In this document: positions 23,330 through 34,411 of the stretch, piece by piece | How positions within the stretch are numbered: the first letter of the stretch is position 1 | How the letters are laid out: each line of letters begins with the position of its first letter | Assembly (NCBI GenBank): GCA_029582265.1 | Contig: CM055827.1 | Span: forward strand, 4,387,423-4,451,422 | DNA from: Zoroaster sp. YZ-2022 | Taxonomy: Eukaryota > Echinodermata > Asteroidea > Forcipulatida > Zoroasteridae | DNA: 64,000 nt | Direction: 5' to 3' | The notes under the pieces: generated by a model | The model's input: the letters and a program-made list of their open reading frames with translations, nothing else | Told to the model about the DNA's origin: nothing | The model's database searches: none | Program-made: the position numbers and the translations under genes

Positions 23330-24050
23330 CTGGCTCATCCACAGGTTCACCAGAGACAATAGGGATGCCGACACTTTACCTCCCGCAACATCATTACCTA
23401 GCAAAAATCCGACACCTTTCATCGGTAGACTAGGAACAACTCCAACGTCCACAGGACCAATGATCGTCACATTTCAAATTCACCCTATGCAACGGGACAG
23501 GCATAAAATTACCCCCAATACCTTGAATCAACATTTTCGCATTCAGCGAACTTTCTGGAGACAATGACAACACATCCTCCAGCATCAGTGACTGTGACGC
23601 GCCTGTATCCCTTAGGATAACGACTGAACTGCCGGCTTCATCAGACGCACACGAAACATCACCACGATAAACAACATCTTTGTAGACCTCATCAACTTGG
23701 TTGATTTCATCAAACACCTTCGAAGAAGAAACACGGTTGCCATCGGCCTCACCGGACTTCCTACTAAGTAGAGTGTCCTTACGGACAAAAGCGACAGGCT
23801 TTTCAGAACGCTCTCGCTCGTCAGCGATGAACCTGAAACATCTCGCCTTTGTGTGGCCCTTTTTGTGACAGTAATCACACGGAGGAAAAAACTTCTTCTT
23901 TTGGTCCTTCTTGGCTCCACTTGGTGATGAAGACTTCTTATTCGATGGATCAGGATTTCCAGTGCTAGACTGTGCCTCGGGACCTGACTTGCCCTTATCA
24001 GTGTTTTTGTAGAAACCCTTTGACCGGAAATTAGTTTTACCCATACTCAT
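23330..24050 (-). CDS. Nucleocapsid knuckle and aspartic protease of the Gmr1-like element
   Basis: The frame starts at 24050 with a Lys/Ser-rich stretch and the knuckle CDYCHKKGHTKARC (CCHC, about 23895-23850). The retropepsin active site VVILRDTGASQS follows at about 23620-23590. After a frame change near 23470 the protease C-terminal signature GFLLGNDVAGGK appears at about 23410-23375. The Asp-Thr-Gly triad is intact. Protease follows the knuckle directly, as in gag-pol readthrough elements. Confidence 0.8.
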
Positions 24051-24700
24051 ATTGAGTTAATTCATAATCATCGGCTACCACTGCAGCTTTCTTTAATTTG
24101 ATGATCTGGTGTTCTTCCAAATGGGTTTTGATACTCAGAGGGACACTGTTTTTGAACTCCTCCATGAGGACAACTTCTTTTAACTCCTCAAATTTCTTCT
24201 CAATTTTGAGAGAGATCGATACCATCGGTCAAAAACAATTTCTTTTGTCTAGCGTATTCGACAAAGGTCTGGCCATTTGATCTAGTCAATTTTCGAAATT
24301 TCTGCTTATATGCCTCAGGAACCAATTCATAAGCATTTAAAATAGTTGCTTTAACGGTAGCATATTCATTACACTGTTCCTCTGAAAGTGTGGCATAGAC
24401 CTTTGAGCCTTACCCACAAACGTGCTCTGCAAGAGCAAAGGCCAATATTTCTCAGGCCAACTAAGACTTGTGGCAGTTTTCTCAAAGATAGAAAATATGT
24501 TTCAACATCATATTCGTTGAATTTTTGGGCACCAACCTAACGTTCTTCGCTAGATCAAAGTCAATTGGAGCTTTCTCTTTGCCTGTGTCTTTCTTTGCAC
24601 CTAATTCCAGTTCTTTAATTTTGAGTTGATGTTCGAGTTCAAGCTTTCGTAGTTCAAATTCTCTTTCTTTTCTTTTTCTTTTTCTTGTCTTTCTTTTTCT
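24037..24700 (-). pseudogene. Gag capsid of the Gmr1-like element, SCAN-like
   Basis: Minus-strand frames give a Lys/Glu-rich coiled-coil start (ELEHQLKIKELELG, about 24640-24600), then a helical capsid region. This has YATLSEEQCNEYATVKATI, LNAYELVPEAYKQKFRKL and QTFVEYARQKKLF, followed in another frame by KKFEELKEVVLMEEFKNSVP and a final AAVVADDYELTQY. This pattern matches the vertebrate SCAN domain, which is considered to derive from a Gmr1-like gag. At least three frameshifts or stops interrupt it at about 24480, 24415 and 24210. Confidence 0.75.
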
Positions 24701-24756
24701 TCTCTTTCAAACTCAAGTCTGAGCCTTTCTTGTTCTTTTTCTCTTTCTTTTATCTT

Positions 24757-24796
24757 TCAGATTATCTAACACTTGCGGTTTGTGTGTGTATGTAAA
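24757..24796 (-). repeat. Remnant of the 5' LTR
   Basis: About 36 bp match the start of the 3' LTR (compare 20120-20155), containing GATTATCTAACACTTGCGG. The remaining 780 bp or so of the 5' LTR and the untranslated leader are missing, with a direct jump into gag. Confidence 0.75.
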
Positions 24797-24799
24797 ATA

Positions 24800-24830
<31 letters not shown>

Positions 24831-26927
24831 ATATTTGTAGCGCGCACATATCCACCCTCCTAGGCGCTCAAGGCGCGGAAACAAAGAAAAACATGAATAC
24901 AAAACAATATTAGCATAGATCTAGTTATACTATGACAAGATTTGAGTTTAGTTGGAAGATGATTCCAGAGTCTCGGAGCCGCGACAGAAAAGACCTATCA
25001 CCCCAGTTCCGTTTTGAAGATGGTTCCTTTAGGAGTGACATGTTAATTGCTGGAGCGCAAATTGCGTGATGGAGTGTAGACTTTAAGCAGTTCAGAAATA
25101 TAAATTGGAGCAATGTTACAAAGATTTGTGAACAATTAGCATAAGTTTAAAAACAATTATCTGTGAAACAGGAAGCCAGTGCAGTTCTTTCAAGATTGGC
25201 GTGATATGGCATGACTTTCTGGACAAAATTACAACACGAGCTGCTGTGTTTTGTATGTGCTGAAGACGAGATATTTGATTCTGCGGGAGACCGTAAAGGA
25301 GAGCATTCCTGTTATCGAGCCGTGATGTGACAAACGCATGTATAATTTGTTCAGCAGCACTTTTATTCAAGTATTTCCTTATTCGGCTAATATTTCTGAT
25401 ATGAAATGATGATATGCGAACAATGTTGGAGATATGAGGTTTTAAAGTAATTGTCGAGTCAAATATAACACCCAAATTACGTGCTTGTGATGAGGGGGTT
25501 ATCTGCGAGTCACCAATTGTAATAAATGGAAGAGAAATTTTAGATAATTGCTGACGTGATCCAAATAGAACAAATTCTGTTTTTTCGTCGTTCAATTTCA
25601 AGAAGTTTTGTCTCATCCAACTACGATCTCTTGAATACATTTCTCCAGTGTTGTAATGCACGAATCGGCAGGTTCTTGAGAAGATTTAAAAGTAATGTAA
25701 AGCTGCGTGTCATCAGCGTAGACATGGTAATTTAAATTATACTTCAAAATGATATCACGAACTGGAAAGGTATAAACAGTAAACCACTGTGGCCGAGCAC
25801 GGAGCCTTGGGGTACAGAATAGTCAAGAATAACAGGCTTGGAGATAGCGTTACCAATACAAACATGCTGGGGCCTATTTAAAAGGCAGGACCTACACCAA
25901 TCCAGGGCCTGTGTCATGTATTCCAAGATGATATTGAAGGCGGGAGAGAAGGATTTTGTGATCGACCGTGTCAAAAGCGGCGCTTAGGTCTAACAAAACT
26001 AATGCAGTGATTTTTCCATCATCCATGGCAGATAAAATGTCACTGTTGACGCGGAGAAGAGCAGTTTCCGTTCCATGAAATGGTTTATAGGCTGACTGAA
26101 ATGTGTCCGACAGGTTATTAGCACGAACATGGTCAGAGATCCGTGATGAAACAACTCGCTCGATTGTTTTTCCAAGGTACTTTAAATTCGCTACCGGTCG
26201 GTAATTCTTGAAAACATCCTTGTCCAAATTGGGTTTCTTCAGGAGTGGTTTAACATGAGCAACCTTCTGGCTGTCAGGTGAACAACCGGAAGAAAGAGAT
26301 CTATTACAATAATTGTGATATACTAAGCAAACACATCAATATTTTGTTTTATTAGCGAAGTTGGTACTGGATCAAGTTTACATGATTTTGATGGCGATTT
26401 CATGATGAGTTTCTTGATCTCCGTAACACTAGTAGGCTCAAACATAGACAGTCTACAATGTGGATCCTTGCGTGACGGTGTTTGTGATAGAATGGCAGGT
26501 ACTGGGGGAAAAGAACGACGGACATTCTCAATTTGTGTGACAAAAAAGTTTGAAAATGCATTTGCGAGGTCCTGATCGGAGTGTGTAGATGGAAGCTCTG
26601 GAGTTTTGGGTTTATGAAGCAGCTTTTCAACAATGTTAAATAGTTTTTTCTGATCGCCAGAGCTCTCTTCCACAAGAGATGAGTAGTGAGTTATTTTCCC
26701 TGGTTAATCATGTTCTTCACAATATCACGTTGGTTACAGTATTCTTGCCGATGTACTCCAAGTTTCCCATTGTCACGCCATTTTCACTCAAGTTGACGGC
26801 GGATTTTCCTTGCAGCACGAATATCATCATTGAACCAGGGGGATTCAGATAGTCTAACAGTTCGATTGACACAAAAATCCAGCTCACCATCTTTAAGGTT
26901 TACATTTTCCAGTTGAGATTCAATATA
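24797..26927 (-). mobile_element. CR1-group LINE, copy A, main part
   Basis: A minus-strand LINE with 3' UTR (TGTAGCGCGCACATATCC at about 24837) and an A/T trinucleotide tail next to the LTR element. The coding part runs to 26927, where an 8-kb insertion starts. The same LINE resumes at 34910. Copy B at 45642-47890 is uninterrupted and lets the empty site be read. Confidence 0.85.
24925..26675 (-). pseudogene. CR1-group LINE reverse transcriptase, copy A
   Basis: Frames at 26675-26323 and 26227-25892 carry the RT N-terminal region ([69 protein letters not shown]). A short frame holds the YSVPQGSVLG box (about 25815). 25661-25116 has the thumb and C-terminal domains (LNDEKTEFVLFGSRQQL, NLGVIFDSTITL, LKELHWLPVSQ). 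The YADD box falls in the frame break at about 25720. Several frameshifts make it non-functional. It is closely similar to copy B at 45670-47834. Confidence 0.8.
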
Positions 26928-27345
26928 AGGCCAAAACAAATAATTGTTGAGTTGCCCTCCAGTGAAAATATTTGAAGGGTCGGTCGGTCGGGATTATTAT
27001 TAGGGTGTTCGAGAGCGCAGCGCGAACACCTATTGTTTTTGTATTGTTTTTTAGGTGTTCGATAGCGCAGCGCGAACACCTATTGTTTTGTACTGTTTTT
27101 TTTTTTTTACTTCCTTCTTCTCAGTGGCGATCTCTCCGGTAACAAAGGCATCCTTAAGCATATACAGCCTTCAAACTTAACACATACACAGAACATATCA
27201 AGCAGACGAAACCGTTTTCTGTGATGTCATGATTACGTCATCAGGTGTCGAATTACGCTAAAAAGTAAAATATTTAAAACGTTTCATATACGTTGCATGA
27301 AATAATCAGTTCGTATAGCGCCGCAAGGCAATACGTGGCGCTAGT

Positions 27346-27503
27346 CTGGGCCATGGGAAGATTACACGCAAACAGCGTCGATGTCGATTGTACATGCAGC
27401 TCCATTGTAACCAAATATCGTGTACTACACGATATTTGGTTACAATGGATCTACATGTACAATCGATATCGACGCTGTTTGCGTGTGTGGTGCCATGGCC
27501 CAG
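27346..27503. repeat. 158-bp near-perfect palindrome
   Basis: The arms 27346-27424 and 27426-27503 are complementary over about 78 bp with a 1-bp centre. Most mismatches lie in one 8-bp block close to the outer end (about 27357-27364). The outer ends read CTGGGCCATGG and its complement. It lies just upstream of the possible first exon at 27528. Confidence 0.9.
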
Positions 27504-27527
27504 ACGTCATTTTTTTAGGCTGTAAAA

Positions 27528-27560
27528 ATGGATCGCCAACAGTACACGGTCATAAAAAGA
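27528..27560 (+). CDS. Possible first coding exon (11 codons) with splice donor
   Basis: An ATG at 27528 opens MDRQQYTVIKR and runs straight into a consensus donor, AGA/GTAAGTATCT, at 27561. A short N-terminal exon ending in phase 0 is plausible. The YTVIKR ending resembles the start of many protein-kinase domains, but 11 residues cannot prove a family and I found no matching second exon. It lies inside the Helitron-like element, so it may be a captured gene start. Candidate acceptors downstream are at about 28349, 28459 and 28859. Confidence 0.3.
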
Positions 27561-28239
27561 GTAAGTATCTCGAAGTTACTTTTTAAGAGGATTTCCTGTA
27601 TTTATCTTCGTGTTTTTATACAAGAAAAACCATTTTTTAAGCTGTCCATTCGTCGTTGCATTGTGCCTGTGTAACATGACTATAACGTTAGTTAGGCCTA
27701 CGTGAACATACTTTGGACAGTAAACAACTAACAAAATATGAACAGATGTCACCAAAATGTATTTAGAATATAAATAAGGATAGGAAAATTCAGTTGTTAA
27801 GGTTATGGCAATTATTCAGTAGAAATTTTATGCCATATATTTTGTAATTTTTGTTTCTCAAAAATCTTCAGTTTGTGCACAAATTAAATAAGTAGCCTAA
27901 GCGATTGTTTACTGCACTTTTCCTTAATTTTGTACCCTTCTCAGATACAAAATAAACTTACATAGACAATTATTTCACAGGAAAATGCACAATATTCATG
28001 ACACAATACATGTACTTGTAGGTCCTGCTCCCCGAGGCCTCTCTCTCAGACATCACTCACATCACAATCACATGAAATTATATGAGTATATGAGACTCTG
28101 CAATTTCCTTAAATACCTTTCTTTTGATGAGAGTTTCGTGCGAGAACATTTCTTTAATTTATTACACATTGTCAAGAATAATTGTGTGCAATTTTGAAAA
28201 CAAACCAGTGCCCTTTTCAATTTCAATGGTCCAGCTACT

Positions 28240-28470
28240 CTAAAATTATACACTATTTTCCCCCATTCCCATAAATTAGAACTTCTCTGAATTTTCAAAT
28301 ACTTTATTCTTGGTCCATGTACTTATAAAACCTTCCTATTATTTTTTACAGCATGTTCACTGTGACATATTATTTTCCTCATTCACATAAATTAGAACTT
28401 CAGAAATCTCAAATACTTTATTCCATGTACTTATAAAACTTAACTATTATTTTTACAGCATGTTAACTCC
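28240..28470. repeat. Tandem duplication of about 110 bp
   Basis: Two adjacent diverged copies share CATAAATTAGAACTTC, CAAATACTTTATTC and the tail TTTTTTACAGCATGTT. Each copy ends in a pyrimidine-rich tract plus CAG, so a splice-acceptor-like site has been doubled. Confidence 0.7.
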
Positions 28471-29217
28471 GATGTATCATGGCTCAGACTGAGTTCCAGC
28501 CAACAGTACCCAACACGGCGTTGACACCACATCCAAATGCAGTATCGTAACTGTTCAAGTCATCAACAATCTTCAGTTTCTAGGCTACACGATGGTATGG
28601 TTTAACGTCTTATGTTAATTAACAGATCGTTTGAAAAGGGGTCTTCATACCAATGATGAACATTTCGTTTAGTTTTAATGGTTGTTTATTACAAAAAATT
28701 AAGGTTTAGTATAATTTGTTATTATTTTTTGCTATAGCAGTACTGGCATTTCAGTCCAAGAGAAGGTGTATCTGATAACCACCTTTCCAATCCATGTCAA
28801 TTACACATTTATTTAAATCTAAGCCCTTACTCCTATTTTCAATCTTAAATCTTTTTTAGAAAGGACAGAAACATCTTGCAACTTCAGCTATGCAGAATTG
28901 ATGCTGGGTGTGATTTTCGACATAATGAAGCACCAGTCGTCAGTCAATGGAATTGGTAATTGGGCCTTATACTTTATTGCCTGTTTGCCCCTCCCTTCCC
29001 TAGTTCTTGGATTCTATAGTGCAAATGATAGACCTAAGAATTAAAAAAAAATGTGTTGGTTCATCACCAGTGGCAGTACATGCCATCACCAAGAATTTGG
29101 GGAGGGGCAGACATTTTATTCCAAAATTACCTGATTCTAATGACAACCCTGAATGTCACCCATTCTAAACTGTCACTAAATCGTACATACAGAGCGTACA
29201 TTTATTATAAATGCAGA

Positions 29218-30531
29218 TTGATTCTGTTTTCTTGTCAACAAAGGATCATGGTTGGGTTCATTTACACTGAAGTCATTCCACTTGTTACATGTGTAAGACC
29301 ATGTACACTCATTTCTAGATTGGTTACAAAACTTACAAGTAGGTTAAACAGGTCAACAAAGTGGTTTCAATTGATTGTGGGGGAGGAAGTGTGTAACCAC
29401 AAAAGTCAAGTCATGAAACCCAACAGACAGTTAAAATAAATATGTATTTCATTGCTTTATTAGCAATTTACAAGCACCCATACAACTCTAATTATTTCAA
29501 TGTCTAACAATTTATGTACAAAATGGCATCTGATCTTTAGGTTGTAATTCTGTAGTATGGATGCAGCTACAACCTTGAAAAGTTAAAAATCAATGTAGAA
29601 TTTGTTTTCAAATTTTATAAATATTTTTATAATTATTTGCAGTATAGGTGAAAACAAAGACAGTTTATAAGCATGTCACAATAAGGAGATGCTTGATTAC
29701 AGTGTCACTATCATTGTCAATTTATCATTATATTTTGTTTATAAACTTAACCTGAAAGTAAAGTATATTATAAATAAAGATTAAATTTATTTTTGCACAA
29801 GACTTAATACCAAGAGATAAATACCAATGTTGGTTTCATTTAAATCTAAAATTGAAAGGTTTTTTCCATAAACAAAGTGAAAAGGGCAACAAATCAGATT
29901 TGATCCAATGGATATATTCTGTTTTCTTGTCAACAAGGATCATGGTTGGGTTCATTACACTGAAGTCATTTCACTTGTTACATGTGTTGTACACTCATTT
30001 CTAGATTGGTTACAAGTAGGTTAAACAGGTCAACAAAGTGGTTTCAATTGATTGTGGGGGAGGGAAGTGTGTAACCACAAAAGTCAAGTCATGAATCCCA
30101 ACAGACAGTTAAAATAAATATGTATTTCATTGTTTTATTAGCAATTTACAAGCATCCATACAACTCTTTGATTATTTCAATGTCTAACAATTTATGTACA
30201 AAATGGCATCTGATCTTTAGGTTGTAATTCTGTAGTATGGATGCAGCTACAACCTTGAAAATGTAAAAATCAATGTAGAATTTGTTTTCAAATTTTATAC
30301 ATTATTTTTAATTATTTGCAGTATAGGTGAAAACAAAAGACAGTTTATAGCATGTCACAATAAGGAGATGCTTGATTACAGTGTCACTATCATTGTCAAT
30401 TTATCATTATATTTTTTTTATAAACTTAACCTGAAAGTGAAGTATATTATAAATAAAGATTAAATTTATTTTTGTACAAGACTTAATACCAAGAGATAAA
30501 TACCAATGTTGGCTTCATATTTAAATCTAAA
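29218..30531. repeat. Tandem duplication with about 695-bp period
   Basis: 29218-29912 and 29913-30531 are highly similar, with small indels (for example TTTTCTTGTCAACA at both starts and GACTTAATACCAAGAGATAA near both ends). The end of the second unit is displaced to about 33149-33205 by the 2.6-kb insertion. No coding function is evident. Confidence 0.85.
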
Positions 30532-31385
30532 TGTCACAGGTTGTACCTCTGTTTATTAAGAGCCTGCGACGGGTCTGATTGTTGAAAAAACGGAACTTTG
30601 CTCTTTTAAAGAAACACAGCGGATAGCGAATATTTGTTTGATCCTCTTTTATCGGCTGTCAAGATATTTATTATTATTATGTGATCATATCAAAGAAAAG
30701 ATCAACAAAACAGTATCGGTAAGAAATCATTAAAATTTAGTTAAAACGGTGTAAATGGATGAAAGCATAGGAAACACTTCAGTGGTGTAATAAATGAATT
30801 TGAGTTTGGCAAATCTACCAAAGACCTTGATCATAAAACAACAACAAATACCGGTAATAACTCACAAATTGAGTCTGGGCAACTTCAGTCGGAAGTACGA
30901 TCAAATATGAATTATAAGAGAAAGGATAAAATTAGACCACTGAATTGTCAACAAATCAACAAGGAAAATTCACGAAAACATATTGAAAAAATACACGAAA
31001 TGCTTATTAAATCCTACAGTGGTCTCTCTCTACAGCTAGTGTCAAGCGACAATGAATCTGTAGGATTAAATGGAATAATGAATTCACTTCACCAACTGTG
31101 AAGAATAATATAAAAAGGTAGAAATAATAAGAGTGAACCACTGAGCAAATAATCAACAATTAATAAAATAATCAACATATGGATATAACAATTGGGCTTA
31201 GCTGGTTTTCGTGCTTCAACTGGGTCTTTGGAAGGACGCAAATCTTTAAAGACGACTCAGGTTGGCTCCGAGTGCGGCGTCCTGGCGATCTCCAGAAGAG
31301 GCGACAAAAAGGGGGTTGAGAAGCGGGGCAGTGAGGGGAGATGAACCGGGTCAACTCCACCAAGCGAGACCTGGTGGACTAGTGT

Positions 31386-31538
31386 CTGTATCAACAGAGC
31401 ACGTGATAGGGGACGTAAGAAGAATGTGTTAGGAACATACTTTAAGGAAAGTCAACGCGTTCCTAAAGAAACTACGCAAAGTGCGAAATCGGGCACTTTC
31501 GAGAATAGGTTCTTCTCACATCTAGGTCTTGTTCGCTT
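31386..31538 (-). repeat. Copy of exon-like segment A, lacking its splice donor
   Basis: This 153-bp segment is repeated at 32465-32617 with very few differences. Here, on the minus strand, its end GATACAG is joined directly to ACACTAGTCC rather than to an intron start. No long frame crosses it. Confidence 0.7.
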
Positions 31539-32464
31539 CTGAGTAATGGGTCAATACTTTCAAAATACAACTAACTAGAACTAAGTAAATTAACCAAAAC
31601 AATAAAAGAAACCTAATAGATTGAAAATATAGTATGCGCTTCGTCAATACATTTGACAACTTAGAAATGTTCTTTCTAGAAATAATCGAGAGTAATTACT
31701 TGCTTTTCATTCATGAATCATACTGCGAAAAATCAAGGAAATGGTTCAAGCATAGGTTCGAACATGATAGTTGTTACGTGCGTGTGTCTAACACTCCTGT
31801 GGTCAACTGAGGGCAAAGGTCACAGTTGTTTATACGCTAAACAGCAAACAGTCGTTTAGTCTATTTAATTGAAAGGAATGTGTATAACTGTCTTATTTGC
31901 AAGGACATGGACAATACCATATCCATGACCATATATCCATACAGTATGCGCAAATGTGTACAACAATATGGCACCACAACTGTGAATCAGTAAAACGGTC
32001 AGTTTGGATAATCAACTCGCAGTGAATTTGGATTAAATTAGAAGAGTGATTTAACCAACCTTAACAAATTAAGAAACTGGGTCATTGAATAATAAACACA
32101 TCTAAACAGTAGAATAGGCTTGGGTGTGAAATTAGTAACAAATTAAATACATCAAAACTGAACAATAACTAGCTAAAGAATGGCATGGAATCTAGCAGCC
32201 AGTTAAATCTAACGAGACTCATGAATCTTTTCCGTACGCGCAATGAGTATTAAAGGTTACACAATGAAATATCATTTTATACAATTCAATATACATAAAG
32301 GCAATGTTCTACAAATATACTGGCGACTGGTCTGAAACTCATATTGGACTGTTCCATCCATCTTGAGTTTGTCTTTAACCAGTTTGTTGAATAATCAAAT
32401 CACAATCATTGAAAAATTATACACGGAATATATTTATACATAGAAAGTAAAATAAGTAGCTTAC

Positions 32465-32617
32465 CTGTATCAACAGAGCACGTGATAGGGGACGTAAGAA
32501 GAATGTGTTAGGAACATACTTTAGGGAAAGTCAACGCGTTCCTAAAGAAACTACGCAAAGTGCGAAATCGGGCACTTTCGAGAATAGGTTCTTCTCACAT
32601 CTAGGTCTTGTTCGCTT
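32465..32617 (-). other. Exon-like segment A with intact acceptor and donor
   Basis: On the minus strand the segment is preceded by CTGCTCCTGTCTCCTCAG, a strong acceptor, and followed by GTAAGC after GATACAG, a strong donor. All three frames contain stops, so it would be an untranslated exon. The host transcript is unidentified. Confidence 0.45.
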
Positions 32618-34411
32618 CTGAGGAGACAGGAGCAGGACAAGGGGATAAAACCATACTGGTCACGCACTCGGACAGGCGGGATTTGACAATTTGATTGGTC
32701 TAAATTTTAAAACAATGACGCAATTTCGCCTTCAGAGGAGTTGGGACCAATCAGCAAGAGATGAGTGGACAACACTCTTAAAGAAAGCGTGGACACTAGA
32801 TATTGACCAATCTGGAGGGGTGTTTATGCCACGTTGGCCGGCGTGGTCAAATATCCCATCACTTAAAACAAAGGGACTACTGATCGAGCTTGGGAAGTTA
32901 CGTAATGTCCTTGGGGTAGTTCCGGACACGAAAAGAATGTCGTCGTCAGCAGATAACATCGTGGGAACAACAGTTAAACCCTTTTTCCACGAGTTTGGTT
33001 TGGAAACATTGAAATAACAAAAAACGTGAGGGGTAAAATACAGCCTCGGGTGATTCACACAAAGGCAAGACGCAGAAATCACCTTTAAAGTAACATTCGT
33101 CGGACCACCTTAAATGGGTTATAATTGAAATTATAACAGGGTCCGACATAAAATTTAAAGGTTTTTCCATGAACAAAGTGAAAAGGGTAACCAGTTGATA
33201 TAATTACATTTAATTTTGTTTGAATTGGGAATTATTTACTTTTTGACAACTCTTCTGCGGGGGGCAGTGGAAGATGGAAAGCACGGATGCAAGCTTTCTT
33301 CCAACTTTATCATGTAGTAGTTATAAGCTTGTTTTCTAATGAAAGGCTAATTAGCTGAAGGAAAGGGGAAATATTTATATGGTCTTCCATGCTTCAGTGT
33401 CTTCAGTAACCCCCAACTCCCCCAAACAATTTAACCCACACTTCCTGCTCTTTGAATTTGCAGCCAAGTTTAATCCAGTTACTATACATGTAGTCCCCTT
33501 CTATCCTAAATCAACTTTGTGACTTTATGCCCATAATAACGTTGAATAGGTTGATCTGGCTACCTACAACCCTGGCAAACTATTTTCATATGAGTGATTT
33601 TTAATGTTGATTTATCATCTAGCATGGTTTTTGAAAAGCATGTGTTGGGCTAGTGTCAATATTTAAAATAAAAAACATTGTGTTCCAAGTCACACTTGTT
33701 AATTTCTAATTTACTGCTTAAATCTCACAACATTTCCAAGTTCAACAGCCAATATCTCAAGAACTAAATGACCTATTAGAAAACAAAAAACACAATTGAA
33801 TTCCTTACATTAATAGCTTGTAATTCTTGTGAAATGAGTTACCATAAATGCTTGCCAATGGTCCAATTAGTGGCACACGAAGTAACGATTTTTACAAATT
33901 TTAAAAGGTCATATCCCATAGCTTCAATTTAATGTATAAGTTGACAAATTTGTAATTTTTTCATAATCATGAGGTCATATATGACCTTCAAACCACCTAA
34001 TGTGACCTTTACTTCCTGTCCAAACAGGAAGTTCAAATTCAACACATTCTAACGCAAAATTGATGTCTTTTGAATATGAAATTGATATTGTTATTATAAA
34101 AGATGATAAACCCTTGCACAATATGATATTGACATCATCGATGATAATTTGATTGAACCGGAAGTTGACTCGAACACCGTGTGTTTGTTGTAACAAACAC
34201 TTAAGCTCTAGTTATTATTATTATTTTTTCTTCTCCTTGACTGTCATTTTAAGATTGAAATGCATTGGAACTGAAACCACATACCATGTTTTTCATTTGT
34301 ATACCTATCACCAAGGAATTTTGCTTCAGAATAAAAGTATCCCAAGCATTTTTGTTGTACTTTTCGCTGTGATTGACACAGCAAATTCATCCATATTGCG
34401 TGCAATGCTCA

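Larger units (their letters stand above)
19343..24796 (-). mobile_element. Gmr1-like Ty3/gypsy LTR retrotransposon
   Basis: Minus-strand order from 24796: remnant of the 5' LTR, gag with SCAN-like capsid, CCHC knuckle, protease, integrase, reverse transcriptase, RNase H, polypurine tract and 3' LTR. The protein domains are of Ty3/gypsy type, but integrase lies before RT, the order otherwise seen in Ty1/copia. That combination defines the Gmr1-like group described from deuterostomes. The 5' LTR is almost entirely missing (about 40 bp left) and several frames are broken, so this copy is not autonomous. It sits in the A/T-trinucleotide tail of the CR1-group LINE that starts at 24797. Confidence 0.85.
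30532..33148. mobile_element. 2.6-kb insertion in the second tandem unit
   Basis: The first tandem unit reads continuously from AAATCTAAA into AAAGGTTTTTTCC. In the second unit these are 2617 bp apart. The inserted DNA begins TGTCACAGG and ends GTCCGACA, with TAAA on both sides (30528-30531 and 33149-33152). Near its right end the arms TCGGACC and GGTCCGA enclose an AT hairpin (33099-33147). Its class is unknown. Overlapping open frames at 32691-33017 (+) and 32732-33082 (-) have no domain I recognise. Confidence 0.6.
27001..34211 (+). mobile_element. Large Helitron-like element with cargo (inferred single unit)
   Basis: The 5' side has two copies of the family's start hairpin (GGTGTTCGAGAGCGCAGCGC, complement arm CGAACACC) at 27003 and 27052, then T-rich and TGATGTCATGATTACGTCAT segments as in smaller copies. 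The 3' side has ACTCGAACACC, the hairpin GTGTTTGTTGTAACAAACAC at 34181-34200, a 7-bp spacer and CTAG at 34208-34211, followed by T. That is a Helitron 3' end. Both ends sit inside one (ATT)n tract, which favours a single 7.2-kb insertion. About 6.4 kb between them is unrelated to the family and would be captured or later-inserted DNA. No Rep/helicase is seen, so it is non-autonomous. Confidence 0.55.

Noticed and set aside
27528..27560. Naming the 11-codon exon as the start of a specific protein kinase
   Set aside because: YTVIKR alone is too short, and no following exon with a glycine loop was found.
32691..33082. Overlapping plus and minus ORFs of 108-116 codons
   Set aside because: Both strands are open, neither has a recognisable domain, and the plus frame has no context. 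Not enough to call a gene.
30532..33148. Reading the 153-bp direct repeat (31386 and 32465) as LTRs
   Set aside because: The repeats are not at the ends of the insertion, and their distances from the two ends would require overlapping LTRs. The right copy is bounded by splice sites.
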